Source of the DNA: JAILEN01 sp036723975
GTDB lineage: Bacteria; Bacillota; Clostridia; Lachnospirales; Lachnospiraceae
DNA length: 64,000 nucleotides
NCBI GenBank assembly: GCA_036723975.1
Contig: DAIMGJ010000011.1
Location: 11,569-75,568 of the forward strand
Direction: 5' to 3'
Program-made: the position numbers and the translations under genes
Part shown: one piece after another, positions 54,756 through 63,872 of the stretch
How positions within the stretch are numbered: position 1 is the first letter of the stretch
How the letters are laid out: each line of letters starts with the position of its first letter
The notes under the pieces: model-generated
Seen by the model: only the letters and a program-made list of their open reading frames with translations
Databases searched by the model: none
Told to the model about the DNA's origin: nothing

Positions 54756-55727
54756 CTATGATACCTGATTTAAAAACCGCTCTCTGATTTCCTGATCCAC
54801 ATGCTCTCCAAGTTTTGAAACATTATCCTTCGGAATAAATCCGCCCGCCATAAAGGAATGTCCGCCACCGGAGCCAATATCCGAAACCGCACCCGCAATC
54901 ATTTTTCCGGCATCCACTGTATTTACTTCCGAACGCACCGAAAACTTGATTCCGTCGTTTCTCTTTGCGTAGATTACAGCCACTTCCACTTCCGCAAGTG
55001 CCAAAATGAAATCAGCCACTACCGCAATCTGTGAATCCGGACAAGCAAACGGAATTCCTGCGAAACCGATCTTGTCATATACATAAATATTCTCAATCGC
55101 TGCACCGTATGCCTGCAAATCGGAAAATTCCATGTTGTTCATAGTAAGGCTTGTGATAATCTCCTGAGATGCCAAATCATACAAATAGGAAAATGCATGG
55201 ATATCTTCCTGTGTGACACCTCTGGTGAAGTTTAAGGTATCCATCTTCAGCCCAAACAAAAGTGCCGTGGCTGTCTCCTTGTCCGGAGTAATCCGAAGCT
55301 TTTCATAATACTGTGTAATCATGGTACAGCAGCTTCCGACTCTGCGCACATCCAGATAGTCGTAGTCCTCACCACCCACCAACGGGTGATGGTCAATACA
55401 AGCCACTTCGTCACCCACCAAATTGCGAATATTTCCACCGCCCTTTTGCGAATCGATACAAATAATCGGATCATGTTCCCGCATTTCCACAGGAAGCGCC
55501 TTTTCCGGATAAATATCTATATTGCAGTACTGCGTCATGTTCTGTGTATTAACACGGTCAATCTGTCCCACGTAGCAAAGAATCGCATTGATTCCGTAAT
55601 ATTTTAATATCCCCTGTAATCCAAATCCGGAACCGATAGCATCCGGATCCGGGAAATTATGTGTCTGAATAAAAACCCTTTTGTCTCTAAGCTTTTCCAC
55701 AAGCTCAAGAAACTTCTTCTCGTTCAT
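54756..55727 (-). CDS. DHH phosphoesterase, NrnA-like (oligoribonuclease/pAp phosphatase)
   Basis: About 323 residues from ATG at 55727; AGGGG lies seven bases upstream of it, whereas ATGs further up are badly placed or lack a ribosome site. Motif I is HNFPDPDAIGSG, motif II ICIDSQ, motif III CIDHHPL and the DHHA1 part is GSGGGHSFMAGGFIP. The enzyme degrades 2- to 5-nt RNAs and dephosphorylates pAp. It stands alone between the ABC genes and the kinase-like gene. A weak hairpin follows. Confidence 0.88.
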   Translation of the reverse strand: MNEKKFLELVEKLRDKRVFIQTHNFPDPDAIGSGFGLQGILKYYGINAILCYVGQIDRVNTQNMTQYCNIDIYPEKALPVEMREHDPIICIDSQKGGGNIRNLVGDEVACIDHHPLVGGEDYDYLDVRRVGSCCTMITQYYEKLRITPDKETATALLFGLKMDTLNFTRGVTQEDIHAFSYLYDLASQEIITSLTMNNMEFSDLQAYGAAIENIYVYDKIGFAGIPFACPDSQIAVVADFILALAEVEVAVIYAKRNDGIKFSVRSEVNTVDAGKMIAGAVSDIGSGGGHSFMAGGFIPKDNVSKLGEHVDQEIRERFLNQVS

Positions 55728-55768
55728 TTTCATTCCCCTAAAGTTATTTTCTCTTATTATAACACAAA

Positions 55769-55793
55769 CAGCGGTGTCAAATCGACACCGCTG
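55769..55793 (-). terminator. Inverted repeat after the FtsX-type permease gene
   Basis: CAGCGGTGTC and GACACCGCTG form a 10-bp stem; the T-rich part after it is weak (GTTTGTGTT). Nearly the same stem sequence recurs at 62917-62940. Confidence 0.6.
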
Positions 55794-55825
55794 AAAGAAG
55801 AATTTTATTCCTTCTTTTATATGCA

Positions 55826-58528
55826 TCACTCGATGTTTTTTAACGCCACATCCAACGGAATTTTTTTGATTCGATGGAAGTCAATCAACGAAACAAACAA
55901 ATATCCGATCAGCAAATACAAAACAGATAGAATCATAGATGATACCTTCATATAAAACGCAAAATATCCATCCATCTGTAGCATAAACACATGGAACACC
56001 CAAATCATAAGATAGTATCCAATCCAAAAACTAATTACGGAAAACAACACCACCACCATCGCCGTTGGCACAATATAGACGGAACCGATTTCTTTTTGTC
56101 GGAATCCCAAAATCTTTGCCATGGAAATGGACTGCTCGTTTTTCTCGATGATGATTTTCGCAAGCAAATAAATCAATGCCGCCGCAAGCACCACCAAAGC
56201 ATATTTAAAGATATCCATAAATCCGCCCATGGAGTGCTGCAACTGTGTGGTCACCTTTGTGATATCTTCCTCCGTTACTACAGTTGCAATGTATTTTTCA
56301 TCAATATCGGAAATCTCATTTTTTGAGAAATATCCGGAGAACTCATCTGCATCCTTATCAAATACATGCGCATAGTTTTCTCGATCCATAAATACCGCAA
56401 TGCCGCCTTCATAATCCACGATTCCTTTTATCGTAAATTCATAGGATTTATCTTCATATTCCGCATGAAGAGGCAACGTATCTCCTGTTTTAAGAGTAAA
56501 CTTCTTTGCAAAAGCAGAAGAAACATAAACTTCCTTTTCTTTTAAGTTCTCTTTCAACGTAATGTAATCGCTATCCGGATTGATACCGTATACGGTTACG
56601 CTTTCGTCGCCACCGCTTCCCATACCGGTACGGAAACTACTTTTTTCTTTCTCATATAAAAGATTCGTCATACAAAACTCTTCTGCTGAGGCTTCCGATG
56701 TGGTAATGGTATTAGAGTCCTCGTCTTTGTCATCAAGTAATATGTACTGGTATTTTGCAAACATCATATTCTTTGCCTCCGCGGCATAATGATTCAAAGA
56801 ATCCGGAAGTCCAAAGGCAAAACAAAGCATAAGTTCAATCAAAACCACACCAACAATTAATACCAGGTAATTTGGCATATTCTGAAACAGCACGCGCAGA
56901 CGAAATCTACGGATAAAGGACCACCGTGGAAGGCGCATGGCTTTCGAGCGCTTCGTTTTCTTTAAATCATGACGCAAGAAACGAAGAGGACTTAACTGTA
57001 ATTTCTTTATGATGACAAATAAATTTATAAAAAACATCAATGTCAGCGGAATCACCGTGGTTTTTACAAGCGCCGTATTGCTCCAAACCGCATGACAGGT
57101 CGGCAGGCTATAACTGTTGTAATACAGATACACCGCCAAATCTTTAAACACCGTATAGCCTAAAACATTTCCGATGACCGCTCCAAGTATGGTAACTACC
57201 ACCGGCATGGTCATATAGTGAATGATCAGTTCTCTTTTACTGTAGCCGGAAGCCCGAAGGGTTCCGATCACGGAAGCTTCTTTTTCGATGGTATTACTGA
57301 TGGTAATGGCAAAGATAAATGCGATGACTCCGATTAGGATATAACACAAAATCGCGGTGCCCGCGGAATCTCCTTCGATATCGCTAACCGCAAAATTGCT
57401 TGCCTGCCTTAAATACTCCGGCAGATAATCATCGATTTCATTTTCTTCCACCAACACCTGCGTGATGAGTGCCTTTAAGAAATTATCTGCGGCATCCGCT
57501 TCTGCCACTTTATCCTCCGGCTCTTCTCTATAAAGGTATGCATAGTTGTAGTGAATTCTGGATGTAAAGTGATCAAAAGCCTGGGGTGTTACCATGGCCA
57601 CATCAAATCCAAAGGCATCAAACATCAAATCCGTATTGGATTCGTGAAGGGTCAAATAGTTTACATAGGATAAAAGTCCCACCACACGAAACTCTTTTTT
57701 TCCAACCGTAATCGTATCACCGACTGTCACTCCCACATTATCTGCGTGCATACGATCGATGGCGATTTCATCGGCTTTTTCCGGTGCTCTTCCTTCCACG
57801 AAAGAGGCCTTATCAATCTCAGCATCGCTTTTAAATACGCGAACTGTGGCATCTTCTTCGCCGTCGTTATCGCTATCTTCCGACTCATTCCGATAGAAGT
57901 TTTCATAAATCGTTACTTCAGTAGGGGAAAAATCTTCATCCTCCAGATGATACTTATCCGAGATTTCTCCCCACTTTTCGTCTACCTTTTTCTCCACTTC
58001 CTCATGGGCTTCTTTGTAAGCTTCATCTACGGACTCTATATACTCATCCGATTCTTTTACTTTTTTCAATGTTGATGAAAAAGAAGATTTCATCGCAGCA
58101 TCAATCTGTGCTTGAATCATGGATTCATCTGTAATTCCAAATGCTGCACACTGTGCTCTAACACCCTCTTCAATGGCATTTTTCACCTGTTTATTTACTT
58201 CTTTTTCAATTTCTTCCTCGACTTTCTCGTCTGCTTCTTTATTTCCTTTTTCGATATAGTAGGCGCGGACATCCGCTTTCTTTCCCGTAGAGATTTTTTG
58301 AAGAAATTCATCTGAGGCCTTCTTTTTCAGTTCAAAACTTCCGTCCTCTAAAATTAGTTCTTTTTGACCGTCGTACACCGCAGAAAGCATACTGTCGTGA
58401 CCCACGTACATACCGGAAATAACGCCAATCATAAGAACCATAAATACGATAATAACAATGTATTTATGCCAATCGCTTTTCAATTCTCTCGGAACTCGCT
58501 TGATAAGAGGATTTCTCATAAGTGACAC
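55826..58528 (-). CDS. FtsX-type ABC transporter permease with long extracellular domain
   Basis: 900 residues. One membrane segment near 20, a long extracellular region with a Glu/Lys-rich coiled coil (about 80-180) and a MacB-like core, FtsX segments around 385-540 (GVIAFIFAITISNTIEKEASVIGTLRASGYS), then a second set near 550 to the end with AKILGFRQKEIG. Such permeases of the FtsX/MacB group act as mechanotransmission proteins, often exporting or sensing peptides. It pairs with the ATPase at 58532, whose gene is 3 bp away. Confidence 0.88.
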   Translation of the reverse strand: MSLMRNPLIKRVPRELKSDWHKYIVIIVFMVLMIGVISGMYVGHDSMLSAVYDGQKELILEDGSFELKKKASDEFLQKISTGKKADVRAYYIEKGNKEADEKVEEEIEKEVNKQVKNAIEEGVRAQCAAFGITDESMIQAQIDAAMKSSFSSTLKKVKESDEYIESVDEAYKEAHEEVEKKVDEKWGEISDKYHLEDEDFSPTEVTIYENFYRNESEDSDNDGEEDATVRVFKSDAEIDKASFVEGRAPEKADEIAIDRMHADNVGVTVGDTITVGKKEFRVVGLLSYVNYLTLHESNTDLMFDAFGFDVAMVTPQAFDHFTSRIHYNYAYLYREEPEDKVAEADAADNFLKALITQVLVEENEIDDYLPEYLRQASNFAVSDIEGDSAGTAILCYILIGVIAFIFAITISNTIEKEASVIGTLRASGYSKRELIIHYMTMPVVVTILGAVIGNVLGYTVFKDLAVYLYYNSYSLPTCHAVWSNTALVKTTVIPLTLMFFINLFVIIKKLQLSPLRFLRHDLKKTKRSKAMRLPRWSFIRRFRLRVLFQNMPNYLVLIVGVVLIELMLCFAFGLPDSLNHYAAEAKNMMFAKYQYILLDDKDEDSNTITTSEASAEEFCMTNLLYEKEKSSFRTGMGSGGDESVTVYGINPDSDYITLKENLKEKEVYVSSAFAKKFTLKTGDTLPLHAEYEDKSYEFTIKGIVDYEGGIAVFMDRENYAHVFDKDADEFSGYFSKNEISDIDEKYIATVVTEEDITKVTTQLQHSMGGFMDIFKYALVVLAAALIYLLAKIIIEKNEQSISMAKILGFRQKEIGSVYIVPTAMVVVLFSVISFWIGYYLMIWVFHVFMLQMDGYFAFYMKVSSMILSVLYLLIGYLFVSLIDFHRIKKIPLDVALKNIE

Positions 58529-58531
58529 CTC

Positions 58532-59239
58532 CTACCAATCCAGATCCATAGCTGAAATCTTGTTTTCATTTTTATCGTTATGACGAACCACACCGTCTCT
58601 CAGTTTTACCACATGGTCAGCCATATTTTTAATGGCTTCGTTATGGGTAACCATGATTACTGTGGTTCCGTACTTTTGATTGCAATCCTCAATCAAAGAT
58701 AAAATTTCTTTTGATGTTTTGTAATCCAGTGCTCCTGTTGGTTCATCACACATCAAAATATCCGGATTCTTTACCACCGCTCTTCCGATGGATACTCTCT
58801 GTTGCTGTCCACCGGATAACTGATTGGGATACTTATACTTATGATTCTGAAGCCCCAGGGTCGTAATCAATTCTTCCACATCCAAAGGTGCATCCGATAA
58901 ATAGGCGCCCACTTCAATGTTTTCCTTTACATTTAAATTTGGAATCAGATTATACATCTGGAATACATAACCCAAGTGTTTCCGACGATATGCGGTAAGT
59001 TCTCTTTCGTTCATATCTTCCAATTTGTCTCCGGCAATACTGACAAAGCCTTCATCCGGAGTATCGATGCCTCCGATGATATTTAAGAGTGTGGATTTTC
59101 CGGAACCGGAAGGTCCTAAAAGTACACAAAATTCTCCTTTTTCCACCGTAAAATCCATTCCGCGAAGCACATCCTGTTTTGCCTCGCCACTCCCAAAACT
59201 CTTCTTTAGGTTTTTAATCTCAAGAAATTTTTCTTCCAT
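58532..59239 (-). CDS. LolD/MacB-type ABC transporter ATP-binding protein
   Basis: 235 residues. Walker A GPSGSGKSTLLN, Q-loop YVFQMYNLIPNL, signature LSGGQQQRVSIGRAVVKNPDILMCDEPTGALD. This is the ATPase type that works with FtsX permeases. Downstream of the ABC exporter pair by 12 bp, so all four ABC genes are probably one operon. Confidence 0.93.
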   Translation of the reverse strand: MEEKFLEIKNLKKSFGSGEAKQDVLRGMDFTVEKGEFCVLLGPSGSGKSTLLNIIGGIDTPDEGFVSIAGDKLEDMNERELTAYRRKHLGYVFQMYNLIPNLNVKENIEVGAYLSDAPLDVEELITTLGLQNHKYKYPNQLSGGQQQRVSIGRAVVKNPDILMCDEPTGALDYKTSKEILSLIEDCNQKYGTTVIMVTHNEAIKNMADHVVKLRDGVVRHNDKNENKISAMDLDW

Positions 59240-59251
59240 AGTTACTCTCCC

Positions 59252-61006
59252 TTAATTTGCACCTTCCAAACTCCAGGCTGCACTTTCACTTTGTAGTTGC
59301 GCCATTCGTTTAAAGATGCCGTTTTCTTTTTTCATAAGTTCTGACGGAGTTCCTTCTTCCGCCACTTTTCCCTCTGCCAATACGATAATCTTATCTGCAG
59401 CTTCTACCGTTCGCATGCGGTGTGCGATAACCAGTACCGTTTTTTCTTCCAAAAGTCTGGATAATGCTCCCTGGACTTTTGTTTCATTTTCCACGTCCAA
59501 AGATGCGGTAGCTTCATCCAAAAGAACAATGGGGGCATTTTTAAGAAGTGCTCTGGCAATGGAGATTCTCTGTCTTTCACCTCCGGAAAGTTTCGCTCCG
59601 TTTTCACCGATTTGCGTGTTGTAGCCATTGGGAAGTTTTTCCACAAACTCCTCACAATTGGCAGCCTTTGCGGCAGCGATGACTTCTTCATCCGTCGCAC
59701 CGTGTTTTCCGAGACGAATGTTTTCCATTACGGTGTCATCAAATAATACAACATCCTGAAATACCATGGAATAATCTCCCAAAAGCACCTCCGGGTCAAC
59801 GGTATTAATATCTACTCCGCCAACAGAAATCGTACCACCTTGAATGTCCCAAAGTCTGGCTGCAAGACGAGCACAGGTACTTTTTCCGGAACCGGAAGGC
59901 CCCACAAGCGCCGTCACTTCACCCTCCTTTGCGGTAAAGCTAACACCGTTTAAAACTGCATCATCTTCATACGCAAATGACACATTATCAAAAACAATTT
60001 CATGTCCGTTGGGTTCGAACACATCCGCACCCGTCGCTTCCTTCGTATCATGAATCTCCATCAAACGAGATGCAGAAACCTGCGACATAATCATCTCTGC
60101 AATGAGTGCCAAAGCCTGATCAAAAGGTGCATAAATACGGGTAATCACCAGTAAGAACATAAACAACACCATAAACTCCACTTTGCCGGAAAGAATCAGG
60201 CTTGTTCCTGTAAGAACCGTTGTCGCCACTCCCAGACGCATAATTACACTGGCTGCGTTTACAAAAACACCGCAGCTAAGTTCACCTAATATCGTCTGTT
60301 TTTCAAGATAATCGATTTTTTCGTTTAACTCATTTAAGAACTTCTCTTGTTGATTGGTTGCATGAATTTCACGAATGTTTTCCAGGGTTTCCTGCATGCC
60401 GTCCGAAACGCAAAGTCCTGCTTTTTTTACAACTTCCGATTGGCGTTTGGATAAGCTTCGACTACCGAATAATAAGATAAATGCCACCGGAACGCCCCAT
60501 AAGCAGGCGATTGCCAGTCGCCAATCATAAGCAAACAACATCACAGCCACGATAGCTGTTGAAATGAATGCACCGTACAAATAGCCCAAGCAATGAGACC
60601 AGACATGTTCCAGTCGATTTACATCCCCCAAAATGGTTTCTGTCAAATCCGCCAGGTCCCGTTTTCCAAAAAAGCTAAGAGGAAGCTTTCGCATGCGCTC
60701 CGCCAAAGAAATACGAACACTTTTTACTTCGCCGTACACAAGCCCATAGGTGGCACGGTACTGCTGAAGATGCGTAAAAATGGATAAAACAAAAAATCCA
60801 ACCACGAGTCCTACGTACGCCCATGTATTTGGGAGTGCTGCATTCTCTGTAAGGGTATCCATATAACTTTTCATCATATAATACAATATACCCATACCGC
60901 CCATCACAATAAGGTTTACAATCACAGTCCAAAATGTTGCCTGCTTTGTATTTTTAATCCCCTGATCCGTCAAGGCATATTTTCTTTGAAACTCTTTTCC
61001 GAACAT
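59252..61006 (-). CDS. ABC exporter half, canonical ATPase site
   Basis: 584 residues. Six membrane segments in the first 310 residues and an ATPase domain with GPSGSGKSTCARLAARLWD, LSGGERQRISIARALL and LLDEATASLDVENE. The D-loop is canonical. Together with the gene at 61007 it forms a heterodimer of the type IV exporter fold; some such pairs are siderophore importers. It begins immediately where the partner ends. Confidence 0.92.
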   Translation of the reverse strand: MFGKEFQRKYALTDQGIKNTKQATFWTVIVNLIVMGGMGILYYMMKSYMDTLTENAALPNTWAYVGLVVGFFVLSIFTHLQQYRATYGLVYGEVKSVRISLAERMRKLPLSFFGKRDLADLTETILGDVNRLEHVWSHCLGYLYGAFISTAIVAVMLFAYDWRLAIACLWGVPVAFILLFGSRSLSKRQSEVVKKAGLCVSDGMQETLENIREIHATNQQEKFLNELNEKIDYLEKQTILGELSCGVFVNAASVIMRLGVATTVLTGTSLILSGKVEFMVLFMFLLVITRIYAPFDQALALIAEMIMSQVSASRLMEIHDTKEATGADVFEPNGHEIVFDNVSFAYEDDAVLNGVSFTAKEGEVTALVGPSGSGKSTCARLAARLWDIQGGTISVGGVDINTVDPEVLLGDYSMVFQDVVLFDDTVMENIRLGKHGATDEEVIAAAKAANCEEFVEKLPNGYNTQIGENGAKLSGGERQRISIARALLKNAPIVLLDEATASLDVENETKVQGALSRLLEEKTVLVIAHRMRTVEAADKIIVLAEGKVAEEGTPSELMKKENGIFKRMAQLQSESAAWSLEGAN

Positions 61007-62806
61007 TTACTTTGCCTCCCCTTTTGCGATACGCCATTTCACCGCCTGATTATAGTCTGTCCACATACGGGCATACATACCGTTATTCGCTTTTAATTCT
61101 TCATGGGTGCCTTCTTCTTCCACACGACCGTCCGCAAGAACAATAATCTTATCCGCTCCCACTACCGTAGAAAGACGATGTGCAATCATAATCACAGTAC
61201 GTCCTTTGGTTAAGGTTCGAAATGCTTTTTGAATCAAGGCTTCATTTTCCGGGTCTGCAAAGGCAGTCGCTTCATCCAAAACAACAATCGGGGCATCTTT
61301 TAGAATTGCTCTTGCCAGTGCCACACGCTGCTGTTCTCCTCCGGAAAGATAGGTTCCTTTTGTCCCTATTACGGTATCTATGCCATTCGGGAGTTTTTCC
61401 AAAATGTCATCACACTGTGCCAAAGACAACGCTTTTTGTACTTCCTCTCGGGTTGCGGTAGGCTTTGCCACATGGACGTTCTCCAAAATACTCGCTTTAA
61501 ACAAGCGATTGTTTTGGAACACAAATGCGATTTTATCCATCAAGACATGTGGATCTGTCTTACGCACATCCACCCCACCGACAAGAACCGTACCTTCCGT
61601 CGCATCCCAAAACCTTGGAATCAGGCTGGCCGCTGTGGTTTTTCCTCCACCGGAAGGCCCCACAAGTGCAACCGTCTGTCCCGGTTCCACCTTAAACGAT
61701 ACATGATTGATGGCAGCCACGTCTGCTCCTTCGTATGTAAAGGATACGTCTTTAAATTCAATGCTGTTGTCTTTGGGCTCCTCTGGATTATCCGTGATTT
61801 CAAGAATCGGAGCTTCCATCACCGTAGCGATTCTTCCAAGGGCAGTATTTGCCAGCATGATACCGCTGGCTGCAAACATAATGCGTGCCAGGGCAGTGGA
61901 AACAATGGCAGAAAAAACCGCATAGAAGGCAAAGTCAGTTACAAACCCAGCGAAATCACCGTTTGCCAACGCCCGGGGTGCAAGAAATAGAGCCACCGGA
62001 ATCATAAATACAAAGGCACCCTCTGTGGCAGTTAGATTCAGCGCCTGAGGAAACTGACACACTTTTACGGTATACTGTTCCGCTTTATTGCTGTAATCCT
62101 CAATGGCATCCTTAAATGTCTTAAAAGAATAGACCGTCTGCTGAAATACCTTTACCACAGGAATTCCTCGTACATATTCCGTTCCGGCTTTACTCATATA
62201 ATCCTGCGCACCCTGATACTCCTGCATAAGAGCCGCATTTTTCCCTCCCATCATGGAAAACATTGCAACAACAGATACCACTGCTGCGATTAGGCATGCA
62301 GCTCCCATCCTCCAGTCAAATACAAACATAAGAATGATCATTCCGATAAACATAGTTGCACTTCCGACAATATCTGCCAGGTTATGTGCAAGAAGTGTTT
62401 CTGTTTCGGAAGCCGCTCCGTTTAAGCGATTTCGAATCAATCCCGATGCATGGGAATCAAAAAAACCAAGGGGCGCCTTCATCAAATGTTCCATTCCACG
62501 CTTTCTGATATTGGATGCAGTTCGAAATGCAGCCAAATGCGTACACATCAGCGCCGCAAAGTAAACAACAATTCCTGCGATTGCAAAGATAAGTGCCATC
62601 CATCCATAGCGTGCAATGCTCTGCGCTCTCGTCCAATCCGGAGCCACTGCAATCAAATCCCTGGCCACCAGCCAAATACAGATGTAAGGCAGCATGCCAA
62701 GCACCATGGCTATCCCGGAAAGCACAAGTCCCAAATAGGTCAGGCCTTTATAATTTCCGGCATAATCAAGCAATACCGCAATATCGCTTTGTTTCTTTTC
62801 TTTCAT
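61007..62806 (-). CDS. ABC exporter half with variant D-loop
   Basis: 599 residues. Six membrane segments, then GPSGGGKTTAASLIPRFWD, LSGGEQQRVALARAIL and VVLDEATAFADPENE. The D-loop has FADPENE in place of SLDxxNE, a form seen in YbtQ/IrtB-like siderophore transporters; the companion gene keeps the standard form. The pair is heterodimeric. The upstream region has two identical palindromes. The substrate is unknown: metal-siderophore uptake, drug or peptide export are all possible. Confidence 0.92.
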   Translation of the reverse strand: MKEKKQSDIAVLLDYAGNYKGLTYLGLVLSGIAMVLGMLPYICIWLVARDLIAVAPDWTRAQSIARYGWMALIFAIAGIVVYFAALMCTHLAAFRTASNIRKRGMEHLMKAPLGFFDSHASGLIRNRLNGAASETETLLAHNLADIVGSATMFIGMIILMFVFDWRMGAACLIAAVVSVVAMFSMMGGKNAALMQEYQGAQDYMSKAGTEYVRGIPVVKVFQQTVYSFKTFKDAIEDYSNKAEQYTVKVCQFPQALNLTATEGAFVFMIPVALFLAPRALANGDFAGFVTDFAFYAVFSAIVSTALARIMFAASGIMLANTALGRIATVMEAPILEITDNPEEPKDNSIEFKDVSFTYEGADVAAINHVSFKVEPGQTVALVGPSGGGKTTAASLIPRFWDATEGTVLVGGVDVRKTDPHVLMDKIAFVFQNNRLFKASILENVHVAKPTATREEVQKALSLAQCDDILEKLPNGIDTVIGTKGTYLSGGEQQRVALARAILKDAPIVVLDEATAFADPENEALIQKAFRTLTKGRTVIMIAHRLSTVVGADKIIVLADGRVEEEGTHEELKANNGMYARMWTDYNQAVKWRIAKGEAK

Positions 62807-62843
62807 TTTCCGTCTCCTCCTTATGATTTCTGTCGCGTCTTTA

Positions 62844-62901
62844 TGTTAGGTTCCTCTAACACCATATGTATCATATCACTGTTTGTTAGTTTTTGCTAAC
62901 A
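62844..62901 (-). promoter_or_regulatory. Twin TGTTAG-N6-CTAACA operators around the ABC exporter promoter
   Basis: Two perfect 6-bp inverted repeats TGTTAG-N6-CTAACA at 62844-62861 and 62884-62901 are centred exactly 40 bp apart. The first (upstream on the minus strand) covers a -35 box TTAGCA (plus 62894-62899) and the second lies after the -10 TATGAT (plus 62870-62875), 18-bp spacer. The arrangement suits repression by a dimeric regulator, possibly with looping or cooperative binding. The sites are only loosely like DtxR-type boxes. Confidence 0.7.
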
Positions 62902-62940
62902 TTTTTATAAAAATTTAGCGGTGCCAGTATAGACACCGCT
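62902..62940 (-). terminator. Terminator after the XRE regulator gene
   Basis: AGCGGTGTC and GGCACCGCT pair with a 6-nt loop and one mismatch, followed on the minus strand by AAATTTTTAT. It separates the XRE/DUF2975 unit from the ABC operon. Confidence 0.7.
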
Positions 62941-62951
62941 GAATAAAAGCT

Positions 62952-63176
62952 TTATTCACTGCTTTCTGCTGTTTTATCATATTCCAAAATATCTCCCGGT
63001 TGGCAGTCCAGCGCATCGCAAATGGCTTCCAATGTAGAAAAACGAATGGCTGAAATTTTTCCATTTTTCATTTTAGAAAGATTTACATTTGAAACGCCAA
63101 CCTTTTCCGAAAGATCGTTTAAGGAAATCTTCCGATCCGCCATGACGCGGTCCAATCTTAAAATTATCTTTCCCAT
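62952..63176 (-). CDS. XRE-family regulator, YozG-like
   Basis: 74 residues, a single Cro/C1-type helix-turn-helix (SLNDLSEKVGVSNVNLSKMKNGKISAIRF). This short type usually pairs with a DUF2975 membrane protein, as here, and is thought to control the same operon. It starts 9 bp after the membrane protein gene. Confidence 0.9.
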   Translation of the reverse strand: MGKIILRLDRVMADRKISLNDLSEKVGVSNVNLSKMKNGKISAIRFSTLEAICDALDCQPGDILEYDKTAESSE

Positions 63177-63185
63177 AGGTGCCTC

Positions 63186-63785
63186 CTACAATGTCTCATC
63201 TGAAAGTTTCTGTAAGGTACGACCATAGTCAAGAATGGTATAAACTACCCAAGTAACAAGAGCAAGCACCAAGCACATTCCAAGTCCGTTGGATGCACCG
63301 ATGATAACGGTGATAATAATCATAGATACCAGAACTTTTTTTAGCACCTTATCGGAGAATGGGTTACCCTCTTTTAGTACGGTAGAAAAGATGCTTGCGA
63401 TAAATCCCATCACTACTGCCAGGCAGGCACAATAAACAGAAAGAATAATGCAAGCAAATCCCATTCTCAATGCACCTGAATGCGCATTCTCATCAAAGTA
63501 TTCCTGTATTTCCGGAACATCAGAAGTAAGCCCGTCATCTAAAACTTTATCTATTTCGTTATTGTCAATGGCTGAAAAATACACATTTCCGATACCGATT
63601 TTATAGGTTACGTCTCCACCGTCAACCATTGCATCGTATTTATCCTTATAGGCAAATACCAAAATGGATGATGCCAGTGAAAGGATACAACCTACAATGG
63701 CTGCAACCATAAAAATCTTTGAAACAATCTTTGCAGCTTTACAACTCTTTTGAATCTGTGCTAACTTTACACTTTCCTCGTTCAT
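63186..63785 (-). CDS. DUF2975-like membrane protein
   Basis: 199 residues with four membrane segments (near 20-42, 108-132, 150-175, 178-190) and an extracellular region from 45 to 105. The NPFSDKVLKKVLVSMIIITVI stretch fits the DUF2975 pattern of GNPF followed by a basic helix. The XRE gene after it is the usual partner. GGGAGG precedes the ATG. The role may be membrane stress or signalling. Confidence 0.75.
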   Translation of the reverse strand: MNEESVKLAQIQKSCKAAKIVSKIFMVAAIVGCILSLASSILVFAYKDKYDAMVDGGDVTYKIGIGNVYFSAIDNNEIDKVLDDGLTSDVPEIQEYFDENAHSGALRMGFACIILSVYCACLAVVMGFIASIFSTVLKEGNPFSDKVLKKVLVSMIIITVIIGASNGLGMCLVLALVTWVVYTILDYGRTLQKLSDETL

Positions 63786-63843
63786 ATTATTATCCTCCCA
63801 AAATCAAGATAAACATATACTACATCTATCAGCTGATGATTGA

Positions 63844-63872
63844 AGTATAACCCGAGGATTTATTCTTGTCAA
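63844..63872 (-). promoter_or_regulatory. Strong promoter for the DUF2975/XRE unit with a palindrome
   Basis: TTGACA (plus 63867-63872), 17-bp spacer, TATACT (plus 63844-63849): a consensus-like promoter. ATCAGCTGAT (plus 63828-63837) lies just after the -10 and may be the operator of the XRE protein. Beyond it, up to the end of the window, I see no gene. Confidence 0.75.

Noticed and set aside
54731..54757. TTACTTA/TAAGTAA hairpin after the NrnA-like gene
   Set aside because: Short, AT-rich stem without a clear T run; too weak to call a terminator.
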